62,720 bases of DNA from Rhodospirillales bacterium (GTDB lineage Bacteria; Pseudomonadota; Alphaproteobacteria; Kiloniellales; JACOMY01): contig JACOMY010000019.1 of the NCBI GenBank assembly GCA_014324045.1, forward strand, positions 1 to 62,720, in the 5' to 3' direction. The stretch's first letter is position 1, and each line of letters opens with the position of its first letter. This document shows positions 36,066 to 46,864 of this stretch, piece by piece. Position numbers and translations under genes: made by a program. The notes beneath the pieces were generated by a model. The model was given only the letters and a program-made list of their open reading frames with translations. It was not told the DNA's origin and made no database searches.

Positions 36066-37261
36066 CAGGCTGCCTCCTCGATTGCGGCCACAACTTTCTT
36101 GGCCGCATCTCCCAAATCGTCGGCGGCGATGATGGGCAGATCCGATTCGGCGAGAATCTTCTTTCCTAGCTCGACGTTGGTGCCCTCCAAGCGCACCACC
36201 AACGGTACGTTCAGCGCAACCTCCTTGGCGGCCGAGACCAGGCCCTCCGCGATCACGTCGCAGCGCATGATGCCGCCAAAGATGTTCACCAAGATGCCCT
36301 CAACGTTGGGGTCGGAGAGGATGATCTTGAATGCTGCGGTCACCCGCTCACGCGTTGCGCCGCCGCCGACGTCCAGGAAGTTGGCGGGCTCGCCGCCCAT
36401 AAGCTTGACAATGTCCATGGTCGCCATGGCAAGACCTGCGCCGTTCACCATGCAACCGATGTTGCCGTCCAGGCTGACGTAGTTCAGCTCGTTCTGGGCA
36501 GCCTCCAACTCCTTAGGGTCTTCCTCGTCCTCATCGCGCAGATCCAACAGGTCCTCGTGGCGGAACAGCGCGTTGTCGTCGAAGTTCATCTTGGCGTCCA
36601 GTGCCACCACGGCACCGGCACCGGTCACTACCAGCGGGTTGATCTCCACCAGCGAGGCGTCGAGATCGACGAAAGCCTTGTAGAGTGTCATCAGGAACTT
36701 GGTCGCGGCCGAGGCCTGCTTGCCCGTGAGGCCCAGACCGGCGGCCGTCTTGCGGCCGTGGAAGGGCATCAGGCCCAGGACCGGATCGATCGGCACGGTT
36801 ACGATCTTCTCGGGCTCGTTGGCGGCTACGGCCTCGATCTCCATGCCACCTTCGGTTGAGGCGATCACGGTGACCTTAGAGCTATCGCGATCGACCAATA
36901 GCGAGAGATAGAGCTCTTGGGCGATGTCGCAGCCCTCTTCGATATAGAGGCGGTTCACCTGCTTGCCAGCCGGTCCGGTCTGCTTGGTCACCAAGATCGA
37001 GCCCAGCATGGCCGCCGCGTTACTCTCGACCTCTTCGACTGACTTCACGACGCGCACGCCGCCCTTACCGTCGGGATCTTTGGAGAAACGGCCGGCGCCG
37101 CGTCCGCCGGCATGGATCTGGGACTTCACCACCCAGACGGGACCGTCCAAATCCTCGGCCGCCTTCCTGGCCTCTGCGGCCGTGTAGGCGACGCTGCCCT
37201 TCAGGACGGGAACGCCGTACTTGGCCAGCAGTCGCTTGGCCTGGTACTCGTGGATATTCAT
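36065..37261 (-). CDS. sucC: succinyl-CoA synthetase beta subunit
   Basis: 398 aa. ATP-grasp domain: [18 protein letters not shown], '[17 protein letters not shown]', [21 protein letters not shown]-terminal CoA-ligase half: [20 protein letters not shown] and [17 protein letters not shown]. Normal length. ATG 37261. Lies about 120 bases downstream of mdh in the same direction. Confidence 0.97.
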   Translation of the reverse strand: MNIHEYQAKRLLAKYGVPVLKGSVAYTAAEARKAAEDLDGPVWVVKSQIHAGGRGAGRFSKDPDGKGGVRVVKSVEEVESNAAAMLGSILVTKQTGPAGKQVNRLYIEEGCDIAQELYLSLLVDRDSSKVTVIASTEGGMEIEAVAANEPEKIVTVPIDPVLGLMPFHGRKTAAGLGLTGKQASAATKFLMTLYKAFVDLDASLVEINPLVVTGAGAVVALDAKMNFDDNALFRHEDLLDLRDEDEEDPKELEAAQNELNYVSLDGNIGCMVNGAGLAMATMDIVKLMGGEPANFLDVGGGATRERVTAAFKIILSDPNVEGILVNIFGGIMRCDVIAEGLVSAAKEVALNVPLVVRLEGTNVELGKKILAESDLPIIAADDLGDAAKKVVAAIEEAA

Positions 37262-37380
37262 ACCGGTCTATCTACCCCGCTCACTCTTTAATCCGCAAGC
37301 TAGCAGCTGCCGATCCCCGGAGGAACATACCCGCTCGCCCGCGCTGCGCAACCGCTGCCGGGCCCTTCCGCGAAAGTTCT

Positions 37381-38562
<1,182 letters not shown>

Positions 38563-39681
38563 TCAGCCCAGATGCTCCAGTCCCAGGTACTCGGTCGAGC
38601 GCATCTCCATAAGGCGACTGGCGGTACGCAGGAATTCCTCCGAGCCGTCGCCGCGGGGATAGAGACTGTCCGGCGGCGCCTCGGCGCCCAAGATTAGTTT
38701 GGTCCTAGCCTCGTAGAGAGCATCGACCAGCAGCATGAAGCGCTTGGCCTTGTCGCGGTTGTCCGGGCCAAGAGTCGGCACGCCACCGATCAGCAAGGTG
38801 TGGTAGCGCCGAGCCAAGGTCAGGTAGTCTTCCGCGCCGAGGGGCCTGCCGCAAAGATCTTCGAAGTCGAAGCGCGCCACCCCGCGCGCAGCCAGCGGGA
38901 CCGGCAGGTTTCGCCCCTTGACCGTGACGTTCTCGGCCGCCGGTTCGGCCCCGTCGGTCAGATCCTGGAAGGTCTGGGCCAAGGCGCCGTCGGTCCGTGG
39001 CCCCAGCGGCGCATGATAGACGGCCAAGAGCTTCAGGCGCTGACGGCGATAGTCGCGGCCGCCATCCAGCTCCAGGATATCCAGATGCTGCTTCAAATAG
39101 GCGATGAAGGGTAGAAAGCGCTGGCGCTGCAGGCCGCCCTCGTAGAGGCGATCCGGCTCCCAGTTGGAGGTCGCCACCACCACCACGCCGCGCGCGATCA
39201 AGGACTCGAAGAGGCGGCCCAGAATCATGGCGTCGGCGATGTTCACGATATGGAACTCGTCAAAGCAGAGCAAGTGAGTCTCGCCGGCCAGGCTGGCCGC
39301 CAGGATCGGCAGCGGATCGGCCTCCTTGCCCTTGGTGGTCTGGCGCCAGGCATGCAGGCGGTCCTGCACCTCGGTCATGAAGGCGTGGAAGTGGACCCGG
39401 CGCTTCCTGGCGATCTCCACGGCCTCGAAGAAGAGGTTCATCAGCATGGACTTGCCGGTGCCGACTGGCCCGTAGATATAGAGCCCCTGTGGCGGGTCCT
39501 CGCAGCGTCGGGCCAGGCCCAAGCGCGCCTTCCAGCCGCTGGCCCCGCCCTGCGGTTGATAGCCCTTCAGCGCATAGCATAAGGCTTGCAGCTTCTCCGC
39601 CGCCAACTCCTGGGCCGGATCGTGTTGCAGTTCGCCGTCGTTGCGGAGCGCCCGGTAGCGGGCCAAGGGTCCCTCGATCAT
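38563..39681 (-). CDS. zapE: cell division protein ZapE (AFG1-like ATPase)
   Basis: 372 aa from ATG 39681 (MIEGPLARYRAL). Walker A YGPVGTGKSMLMNLFF, the 'VHFHAFMTEVQDRLHAWR' block and Walker B LLCFDEFHIVNIADAMIL are diagnostic of AFG1/ZapE. TSNWEPDRLYEGGLQRQRFLPFI is the sensor region. In E. coli ZapE acts on FtsZ at the constricting ring; in mitochondria AFG1 aids complex IV turnover. The zapE-mdh order is common in alphaproteobacteria. The longer frame up to 40038 lacks homology. Confidence 0.93.
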   Translation of the reverse strand: MIEGPLARYRALRNDGELQHDPAQELAAEKLQALCYALKGYQPQGGASGWKARLGLARRCEDPPQGLYIYGPVGTGKSMLMNLFFEAVEIARKRRVHFHAFMTEVQDRLHAWRQTTKGKEADPLPILAASLAGETHLLCFDEFHIVNIADAMILGRLFESLIARGVVVVATSNWEPDRLYEGGLQRQRFLPFIAYLKQHLDILELDGGRDYRRQRLKLLAVYHAPLGPRTDGALAQTFQDLTDGAEPAAENVTVKGRNLPVPLAARGVARFDFEDLCGRPLGAEDYLTLARRYHTLLIGGVPTLGPDNRDKAKRFMLLVDALYEARTKLILGAEAPPDSLYPRGDGSEEFLRTASRLMEMRSTEYLGLEHLG

Positions 39682-39855
39682 ACCGGATCGGCTTTTGCCC
39701 TCGCAGGCCGCGGCCAGGCAAGAGGGTCGTGGCGCAGGGTAGCAACGTCCAAGGTCGCATGCCTTGGCCGCATCGCCCTCTTCCGTCGGTTCCCTCGCGG
39801 TGGGCAGGCCGCTAAAGAGGATGCATTGGGCACCGAGAAAGACTGGAGGGCGGAC

Positions 39856-40020
39856 ATGGCCTACAGCGGGGAGACGCTGCGCGGGCTGACCTTCGGGGAG
39901 GAATTGGAGGCGGTGCAGCGCCAGATCTCCAACACCCACCGACGGATCAAGCGGCTGTTGCCCGAGATCGAGCATCCGGGGCAGCACGGCAAGCTGCACC
40001 GTGACCTCTGGCAGCGCTAA
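39856..40020 (+). CDS. 54-aa small hypothetical protein
   Basis: ATG 39856 follows GGAGGGCGGAC. The peptide MAYSGETLRGLTFGEELEAV ... ISNTHRRIKRLLPEI is soluble and helical, with a likely coiled heptad in EAVQRQISNTHRRIKRLLPEI, and ends LHRDLWQR. Divergent from zapE. The good ribosome site and protein-like composition support it; no family known to me. Confidence 0.5.
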   Translation: MAYSGETLRGLTFGEELEAVQRQISNTHRRIKRLLPEIEHPGQHGKLHRDLWQR

Positions 40021-40319
40021 ACCGGCGTCGGAGCGCACACCGGCCTTCAGCCACGCTGGACAGGACTAGTAGTTGGACCGCAAGGTCTTTAAGCGCAAGG
40101 GCATCTTCATCGACACCGAAGGGTTAAGTATCCGGACATTGAGGCGTCGGAACATTGAGGCGTCGGAGTCCTTTTGGAAAATCGAGTGTGAGTGAGTCTT
40201 TAAGTGGCCTGATATGAGGCCATGGCGCGTTGTATCGTGGCTTCGGGAACATCGAGGTGCTGTTCGTTAATCGCAGAACCGCGCCGTAGCACCCCCCTTC
40301 GCGCATTTCCAAAAAGCCT
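40021..40319. other. intergenic with a 16-bp tandem repeat
   Basis: No gene seen. ACATTGAGGCGTCGGA is repeated exactly in tandem at 40136-40151 and 40152-40167, and a weaker relative (ACATCGAGGTG) occurs near 40249. Use unknown. Confidence 0.5.
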
Positions 40320-41702
40320 TTAAGAACAGAGGGTCAGGCGGCCCAGGTGGCGGAGAGTAGGCTGCCGATCTTCCGCCGCCAACGTCCGGCTGAAGGCAGC
40401 CTCCATCTCACGGCGTACCCGCACCGTCTCCTTGTTGTCGCCGATCTCGACGTCGTCCCAGCCGACCGCGGCGCCCTCGGCGATGTCGCGCTTGAGACGC
40501 ACGCCGTGGGCGAGGCCGATCGGCAGGCAGCCTCGGGCCAGACTCGTCTCCGCCGGCAGCAGGCAGCCCCGGACGCAGTGTCCGCCCTCGCCGTCCAGCA
40601 CCTCGCCTGCCTTCAGGGCGCGTTTGGCCGTCGCGGCGACGTCGCCGTTGAAGGCCCGTGTCTCCCCGGTCGGCTCGCCGCGCAGCGCCACGGAAAGGAT
40701 AGAAATCCCCAATTCCAGCCCGATCAGGTGATAGGGCTTGTATATGGCCGCATAGTGGCCGCTGGAATCGGTCACCATGCCATACTGGCGAAAGCAGGCG
40801 TCGGTGTAGGCGCCGCCGACGCCTTCGCCGCCAGTGAAGACCACATAGACACCCCAGCGCAGGTCACGGAACACCGGCCGGCCGTCGCGCTCCACGCAGG
40901 AGACGACCTCGACTTGGCCGCGATGCCGCAGTTGGCCGCCCTCAGCCTTGGGGCGCAAGACCTGCGGCAGGTCGTCGACCCCGCAGGGCGGGAAGGAGAA
41001 GCCCTCCGGCACCGCCAGACCGGTGGCATTGGCGATCGCCGCCATCTCCAATGCCGACTTGGTGCCGTCGAGGAAGGAGTTGAACATCTGCGGGTTCATG
41101 CCGGCCGCCGCCGCTTGCTCCGGCGTCAAGCCGTAGTAGGTCCAGACCGTGTCCGGCGTCGAGGCGTGATAAATCGGCAGGAACTTGGTCCCCTTGCCGG
41201 CGGCCACCACCTCCAGCCCGCAGGCCCGTGCCCAGTCCACCATCTCGGCCACCAGGGCCGGCTGATCGCCGTAGGCCATGGAATAGACCACGCCCGCCTT
41301 GCGGCAGGTCTCTGCTAATAGCGGACCGGCCAGCACGTCGGCCTCGACATTCGCCATGACGATGTGCTTGCCGTACTTCGCCGCGGCCAAGGCATGGCTA
41401 ATGCCGGCCGCAGGGTTGCCGCAGGCATCGACCACCACCTCGACGTCGTTGCGGGCGATCAACGCCCGGGAGTCTTCAAGGATGGCCGTCTCGGCGATGG
41501 CCTCTTCGCTCCAACCGGTGTTCTGCAAGGCCCGCACCGCCCGCGCGCCGTCGAGATCAGCCAAGGCGGCTAGCCTTATGCCCCGGGTCTTGGGGATCTG
41601 GGCCAGAAACATCGAGCCGAACTTGCCGGCGCCGATCAGGCCGACGGCAACGGGCTTGCCGGTCTCTTCGAGGCGGCGTTGCAGGAGGGCATAGAGGTTC
41701 AT
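40320..41702 (-). CDS. NAD(P)-dependent oxidoreductase with SAF-like C-terminus (homoserine-dehydrogenase-like fold)
   Basis: 460 aa. N-terminal Rossmann domain VAVGLIGAGKFGSMFLAQIP, with ALADLD as the second strand; VVVDACGNPAAG follows at the substrate side. The central part (GKGTKFLPIYHASTPDTVW, AAIANATGLAVPEGF) resembles homoserine-dehydrogenase-type catalytic domains. The last 90 residues (LKAGEVLDGEGGHCVRGCLL ... PIGLAHGVRLKRDIAEGAAV) look like a SAF/antifreeze-like module, as in UxaA-type and sialic-acid-synthase tails. Substrate unknown; probably a sugar acid or hydroxy acid. It lies directly downstream of a decayed PhyH dioxygenase and MFS gene, probably the former pathway partners. 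Confidence 0.75.
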   Translation of the reverse strand: MNLYALLQRRLEETGKPVAVGLIGAGKFGSMFLAQIPKTRGIRLAALADLDGARAVRALQNTGWSEEAIAETAILEDSRALIARNDVEVVVDACGNPAAGISHALAAAKYGKHIVMANVEADVLAGPLLAETCRKAGVVYSMAYGDQPALVAEMVDWARACGLEVVAAGKGTKFLPIYHASTPDTVWTYYGLTPEQAAAAGMNPQMFNSFLDGTKSALEMAAIANATGLAVPEGFSFPPCGVDDLPQVLRPKAEGGQLRHRGQVEVVSCVERDGRPVFRDLRWGVYVVFTGGEGVGGAYTDACFRQYGMVTDSSGHYAAIYKPYHLIGLELGISILSVALRGEPTGETRAFNGDVAATAKRALKAGEVLDGEGGHCVRGCLLPAETSLARGCLPIGLAHGVRLKRDIAEGAAVGWDDVEIGDNKETVRVRREMEAAFSRTLAAEDRQPTLRHLGRLTLCS

Positions 41703-41709
41703 AGAGGAA

Positions 41710-42480
41710 CTACTCCGCGGCAGTTTTCAAGGTTCGGGCCAACTGCTCGAAGCAGTCGTCCGGCAAGGGTTCGATGGGGGGAAGTCGTGATGCGCGCTCC
41801 AAGCACTTGCACTGGAAACTTACGGATGCAACTGTCGGTATGGAAGAATGCGAGGTAGACGACCCGCCGGTCGTAAGGGCCGATGTTGGGCGGGCTGGCG
41901 TGGACGATGTTGCAGTGGAACATCAAGACGCCGCCGGCCTTGCCGGTGGGAGCGACGATGCTGTCAGCATCCTCCGGACATCGGACCGTCTATCTGTACA
42001 GGGTCCAGAGCGGGTAGGAGATGGTTTCCAAGTCATGCCCAGCAGCCAACGCCCCGTCCTGACGGCTTTGTACGATCGGGAAGAGCGGGCCGTTGTAGGC
42101 GGTCACGTCGTCCAGGAGACAGCGATGTTGATGGCCAGGGGTTCCGGCACCTTGTAGGCGCGATGCCAGCCTTGATCGTCGATCATCCAAAAGCCGTTGT
42201 GGCTGCCGCCGGCCAGCACATCGTTGTCGTAGAACTGCCAAAGCAGGGCGAAGGGCACCCCATTCGACCCCGGTGTGCAGCTTATCCGGACTGTACGCTG
42301 CCTGTTCCTCGGGCAACTGCGGATCGTTGCAGATCTCGTCATTGCGCCCATAGGGATAGCCAAACGGACCGGTGAAAACCCGTTTGTCGAATGGCAGGCC
42401 GTTCCTGGATTGCAACTGTCCTTCCAAGTAGTGCAGAGCCGCAGTCAGATCTTGTTTCATGCTGTCGTAGCGGTCGCACT
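41710..42480 (-). pseudogene. phytanoyl-CoA dioxygenase (PhyH)-family gene, multiply frameshifted
   Basis: Read on the minus strand, homology jumps between frames: an unassigned N-terminal part (PYGRNDEICNDPQLPEEQAA), then NGFWMIDDQGWHRAYKVPEP and LAINIAVS, then DVTAYNGPLFPI ... AGHDLETISYPLWTL, then MMFHCNIVHASPPNIGPYDR RVVYL, and finally EPLPDDCFEQLARTLKTAAE before a TAG at 41710. These correspond in order to the 2-oxoglutarate/Fe dioxygenase core; HCNIVHASPPN holds the distal iron His. At least three frame changes make it non-functional. It ends 8 bases before the SAF dehydrogenase start, so the two once formed an operon. Confidence 0.75.
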
Positions 42481-42747
42481 CTATCTCGACCACGCCCTTG
42501 CAGGAAGACTCTCAGAACCGCAAGGGCCAACAAGGAAACAGAAGGCCGGGAAGAAGCTGGACAGCTCCACCATCCACTCGGCAACAAGGCTGCTGAGCGC
42601 AGCGCCGACCATGGCCAGCGCAATGCCGATCCGACCGAACTCCCAGTGCAGCATGCTGCCTACATAGATCGCCATGCCGGGACCCAGACCGTCCATCACG
42701 TCGGCGGAGAAGAGGTTCAGGGCCAAGAGGCGGCGATTGATCGTCAT
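42481..42747 (-). pseudogene. N-terminal stub of an MFS transporter
   Basis: From ATG 42747: MTINRRLLALNLFSADVMDG LGPGMAIYVG, then WEFGRIGIALAMVGAALSSL and a further hydrophobic run, ending at 42481. The L-N-x-F-x-A-D-V-x-D-G-L-G-P pattern is that of the first helix of an MFS subgroup; only about two helices of twelve remain. Runs into the PhyH remnant. Confidence 0.6.
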
Positions 42748-42911
42748 TTCATCTTGCCCTCTTCCTCCCGCTTGCATCAGCGGCTAGACCTTTGTGATCG
42801 TCACCGCCTGAAGGCCGCAGCCGCAATGCGACCAGCAACGTGATCGTCGTGCAGCCGACCGAGGCCTCGGGGCTAAAGCCATTCAGCTTTTGGCAGTTAT
42901 TTACCCTTTGC

Positions 42912-45446
42912 CTAGCTGTCACTTCGGTTTCGCTTGCCGTGCGCTACCTCTGGTTCGCTCTCCTCGTTTAAGTGCAGCTTGCGATTGGGCAGGGCGGCAC
43001 GCAGCACCGATTCGATCGCCGGTTCCTGTGCCGTCAGACGACTCAGATCGCGCCTCGTCAGGCGCAGCAGGCGCGCGAAGCTGACGGAGACGATGGAGGA
43101 ACTGCGCCGCCGCGAGGGGTTGGTCAAAAGCGACTGCCCGAAGAAGCTGCCGTTCGAGAGGCGGCGGCGGTGCGTGCCGCCGCGCACCTCTAGTACGCCG
43201 GAGGCGATGAAGTAGAGCCCGTCGGTCCGGTCGCCGCTGCGCAGCAGCACTTGATCGGGAACGACGAAGAGCGCTTTCAGCCGCTTGGCCACCAGGCGCT
43301 GCTGGCGTTCGTTCAGACCTTGGAACAGAGGCACGCGGTCGAGCAGCGCCTGTGGCGATAGGTTGAGGTCCAGCCGCGGCAGCGCGGCCAGATCTCGTTC
43401 CCGTTCGTCCAACTCGGCATAGAGATGGTAGTAGAGTTCGCGCTCGATGACGCCGTCGTTGAAGAGACGGTCGTATTCGTGGCGCTCACGGCGCAACGCG
43501 GCGCGGGAGACTAGGGCCCGTTCCAGACCGTCCAGATAGTCCGGATACTGCAGGCGGATGAACTCGATCTCTTCGCGGACGCGCCCCAGCCGCCAGGCCA
43601 AGAGCTCGCGCAGGTTCTCGGCCGCATCGGCGCCGATCATTTCTTCCACCGTCTTCTCGGCGAAGGCGTCCAATTGGCGAATGATACGCTCGCTTTCCAA
43701 AAGGGTGCTGACCCGGATCTCGATCAGACGGCGCAACGGCCGGTCCCAGGCCAGATAGCGGCGCAGCGCCAAGCGCAAGGAATACCCCTTGGAGGAGCGC
43801 AGGTGCGCGTCGGACGCAATCTCATAGCCGGACCGCCCGCCGATGCGCGCAGCGTCGCCCAGGCGTTCTACCCCGAGGCGCAAGGCGTTGGTGGCGCGTG
43901 GACCGATGGCGCCCTCGTCGAAAGCGCGCAGCACCAAACGGCGTTCCTGACCGGAGAGGATGGTCAAGCCAATGCGCAGGCGCTCGCCGAAGGGGATGCT
44001 TTGTCCAGAGGCCTGCGCCTCGGCCTCACGATGCTGCGCATCCAGCGAGGCTTCCACCGCCTCCAGCACCTCGGGATCGATCTGGCGTTCGTTGCCCAGG
44101 TCTGCGATCACCTTGCGGACTCGGTGAATCGCACCGGCCACAATCCGTTCCCGCAGCGCGAGATCGCCGGGCGACAGGCGGTCGAGACCGAGCAGGCGGG
44201 TCGCTAGGGCCAGGGTCGAGGCGTTGATGAAGAGAGTCATGAGGGTATAGGCAGCCGCCAAGGCACCGACCACGCGGGCCTCCTCGCCCAGTTCCGACAT
44301 GTGCGACAACGTCAAGGCCAGAATCAGGGTAACGGCGCCGCGCACGCCACCCCAGAGCACCAGGGTCTTCTGCGCCCCGTCCATCGGTTCGGCCAGCCCT
44401 AGCTGGCGCAAGACCGGCAGTCCCAGATAGAGCATCAAGGCACGGGCCAGCAGCGCGCCGACATAAATCAAGGGCGCGAGAAGCGCCTGCTGCCAAGTCA
44501 AGGTCAACAGCAAACCTGGCGTCAAGGAGGCCACGATCAGAAGAATGAAAGTGCTGGCCCAAAAGCCGATCTGGGCCCAGACCGTCTGCGCCACCCGCCA
44601 GTTGCCCAACCCCATGGAGATGAAGCCGATGGTCCCGGTCACCAATCCGGCGAAGACCACCGCCACCACGCCTGAGGCATCGAACAGCGAATCGGCCAGC
44701 AGATAGGATCCGTAGGCTAGGGCCAGGGTGATCGAGGTCTGCGCCACGGCAGAGCGTTCCAGGAGAGGATAGATCCACCCGCAGATCAGCGCCACACCGG
44801 CCCCGGTCGCGGCACCGACGGCGAAGCTGTAGAGGAAATCCAACACCGGCGCACCGATGCCGATACCGCTCTGCGTGGCGGTTAGGCCCACCAACAGCGT
44901 GAAAAGCGCGATGGCGGCAGCGTCGTTCAGCAGGCTTTCGCCTTCGAGGATCACCATCAGCCTGCGCGGCGCCCCGACCTCCTTGAAGGTCGCCACAACG
45001 GCCGAGGGGTCGGTAGTGGAGACCGCAGCCCCCAGCAACAGGCAGGCCACGAGGCCTAAAGAGGAGGCGAGCCAGACTGCCAGACCGACCATCGCAGTGG
45101 CGGTCAGCACGGCGAAGACCGCCATCAGGACGACGGTTGGATTGTCGTCCATCATGCGCCGGACATTGACCGCGATCGCCATCTCGAACAGCAGCGGCGG
45201 TAGAAACACCGCCAACAGGGCATCGCTGTCGAGGGCAAAGCGCTGTAGGAACCAAAAGTCGTAAGCATCCAGCGCCTTGTCGGATATCTGGATATCCGCA
45301 AGTGCCGTTACCAGCCCGTAGGCCAATCCGATGGCGGCAATGGCGACCGGTAAAGGCAAAGCGATTCGCCGCGCCACGGGCACCGCCACCGCTACCATCG
45401 CCAAAGTGACCGTCAGGGAGGAGAGGATGAAGGTGACAAGATTCAT
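42912..45446 (-). CDS. CPA1-family Na+/H+ antiporter with C-terminal cyclic-nucleotide-binding domain
   Basis: 844 aa. About twelve membrane helices in the first 410 residues. NhaP/CPA1 motifs: FLPPLLFEMAIAVNVRRM (FPxLF-type), 'LLLGAAVSTTDPSAVVATFKEVGAP' and 'LEGESLLNDAAAIALFTLLVGL' carry the ion-binding Asp residues; WGGVRGAVTLILALTLSH ends the core. Residues about 430-690 are a helical cytosolic region. Residues about 700-825 are a Crp-type cyclic-nucleotide-binding fold (LFQGLNERQQRLVAKRLKAL ... LLRSGDRTDGLYFIASGVLEV), as in plant SOS1-like antiporters. Likely exports Na+ for protons under ligand control. Confidence 0.9.
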   Translation of the reverse strand: MNLVTFILSSLTVTLAMVAVAVPVARRIALPLPVAIAAIGLAYGLVTALADIQISDKALDAYDFWFLQRFALDSDALLAVFLPPLLFEMAIAVNVRRMMDDNPTVVLMAVFAVLTATAMVGLAVWLASSLGLVACLLLGAAVSTTDPSAVVATFKEVGAPRRLMVILEGESLLNDAAAIALFTLLVGLTATQSGIGIGAPVLDFLYSFAVGAATGAGVALICGWIYPLLERSAVAQTSITLALAYGSYLLADSLFDASGVVAVVFAGLVTGTIGFISMGLGNWRVAQTVWAQIGFWASTFILLIVASLTPGLLLTLTWQQALLAPLIYVGALLARALMLYLGLPVLRQLGLAEPMDGAQKTLVLWGGVRGAVTLILALTLSHMSELGEEARVVGALAAAYTLMTLFINASTLALATRLLGLDRLSPGDLALRERIVAGAIHRVRKVIADLGNERQIDPEVLEAVEASLDAQHREAEAQASGQSIPFGERLRIGLTILSGQERRLVLRAFDEGAIGPRATNALRLGVERLGDAARIGGRSGYEIASDAHLRSSKGYSLRLALRRYLAWDRPLRRLIEIRVSTLLESERIIRQLDAFAEKTVEEMIGADAAENLRELLAWRLGRVREEIEFIRLQYPDYLDGLERALVSRAALRRERHEYDRLFNDGVIERELYYHLYAELDERERDLAALPRLDLNLSPQALLDRVPLFQGLNERQQRLVAKRLKALFVVPDQVLLRSGDRTDGLYFIASGVLEVRGGTHRRRLSNGSFFGQSLLTNPSRRRSSSIVSVSFARLLRLTRRDLSRLTAQEPAIESVLRAALPNRKLHLNEESEPEVAHGKRNRSDS

Positions 45447-45791
45447 AGGGGCAGCAAGGTTGGCCGAAAGGCTCCCAGTCTTCGGACCCCGATAGTCGCA
45501 AGCGGCGCAGTGCAGCGCAACGGCGACGCTGAGACCGCGATCGCTGTTAGCCCGTCACAAGAACCCTGTTGCTCGCCACCGCATTCCTGCCTAGGGTCGA
45601 GCACAAACAACAAGAAGGCTGCCGCGGGCGTTCGACCGCAGCGGCTCGGAGAATTGGAGCTTACGGGCGCACCCTTGTGTTTCCTGTTTCCGGCCCCTCG
45701 AAGCGAACCACTCGACCGCGGCAGGAGGGACTGGAAGGCGCGCCTAAACCTTGAACTGCAGTTCGGATCACCAACAGAGGAGTACAGAGGC

Positions 45792-46757
45792 ATGAAAGCC
45801 CTTAAAGTCTTGGCCACGGCGGCAGCACTGACCTTGGTTGCCGGCGCCGTCCAGTCGGACGAGAAATTCATCACCATCGGCACCGGCGGTCAGACCGGCG
45901 TCTACTACGTTGTCGGCCAGTCGATCTGCAAGCTGGTGAACCGCGGCAGCGGCCAGCACGGCGTGAAGTGCACGGCGCCCTCCACCGGCGGCTCCATCGC
46001 CAACATCAATGCCATCAAGGCTGGCGATCAGGACATGGGCGTGGCCCAGTCCGATTGGCAATTCCATGCCCTCAACGGCAGCTCGAAGTTCGAAGAGAGC
46101 GGTGCCTTTCCGGGGCTGCGGGCGGTCTTCTCCGTGCATCCGGAGCCCTTCACCGTGGTGGCCCGCGCCGATTCCGGTATCAAGACCTTCGACGACCTGA
46201 AGGGCAAGCGCGTCAATATCGGCAACCCTGGCTCCGGCCAGCGCGGTACCATGGAGGTGATCATGGCCGCCAAGGGCTGGACCATGGACGATTTCGCACT
46301 CGCCTCCGAACTGAAGTCGGCCGAGCAGTCCCAGGCGCTCTGCGACAACAAGATCGACGCTATCGTCTTCACCGTCGGCCACCCCAACGGCTCGATCCAA
46401 GAGGCCACCACCTCGTGCGATGCCGTGATGGTGCCCGTAACCGGTCCGGAGATCGACAAGTTGGTATCCGACAATCCCTACTATTCCGCGGCCACGATCC
46501 CAGGCGGCATGTACAAGGGCTCCGGCGAGGACGTCGATACCTTCGGCGTGCGCGCCACTTTCGTCTCTTCCGAAGATGTGGACCCCGAGACCGTCTATCA
46601 GGTGGTCAAAGCGGTCTTCGACAACATGAACCGCTTCAAAAAGCTGCATCCGGCCTTCGCCGTACTGATGCCGGAACAGATGATCGAAGCCGGCCTCTCG
46701 GCCCCGCTGCATGACGGGGCGGCCCGCTACTACAAGGAAAAGGGTCTGCTCCAATAG
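45792..46757 (+). CDS. TAXI-family TRAP transporter solute-binding protein
   Basis: 321 aa from ATG 45792 (MKALKVLATAAALTLVAGAV), behind AGAGGAGTACAGAGG. Sec signal ends near VQSDE. The TAXI core FITIGTGGQTGVYYVVGQSI is followed by TGGSIANINAIKAGDQDMGV AQSD, GKRVNIGNPGSGQRGTMEVI and a C-terminal dimer helix. The conserved two cysteines CKLVNRGSGQHGVKC may form a disulfide. Periplasmic receptor for the fused DctQM permease 107 bases downstream; ligands of this family are often dicarboxylates or amino acids. Confidence 0.92.
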   Translation: MKALKVLATAAALTLVAGAVQSDEKFITIGTGGQTGVYYVVGQSICKLVNRGSGQHGVKCTAPSTGGSIANINAIKAGDQDMGVAQSDWQFHALNGSSKFEESGAFPGLRAVFSVHPEPFTVVARADSGIKTFDDLKGKRVNIGNPGSGQRGTMEVIMAAKGWTMDDFALASELKSAEQSQALCDNKIDAIVFTVGHPNGSIQEATTSCDAVMVPVTGPEIDKLVSDNPYYSAATIPGGMYKGSGEDVDTFGVRATFVSSEDVDPETVYQVVKAVFDNMNRFKKLHPAFAVLMPEQMIEAGLSAPLHDGAARYYKEKGLLQ

Positions 46758-46771
46758 ACCTAGGTCGCGAC

Positions 46772-46808
46772 GAGCCCGCCCCTGACCAGAGGCGGGCTCT
46801 TGCCGTTT
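46772..46808 (+). terminator. hairpin between TAXI receptor and TRAP permease
   Basis: GAGCCCGCC (46772-46780) pairs with GGCGGGCTC (46791-46799) around a ten-base loop, followed by TTGCCGTTTAT. It would partly end or stabilise the receptor message and so raise the receptor-to-permease ratio. Confidence 0.6.
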
Positions 46809-46864
46809 ATAGCGATTGAGAAAGCGAACGGTCGAATGAACGGCCTCTTGCGGGAATAGGCTTC

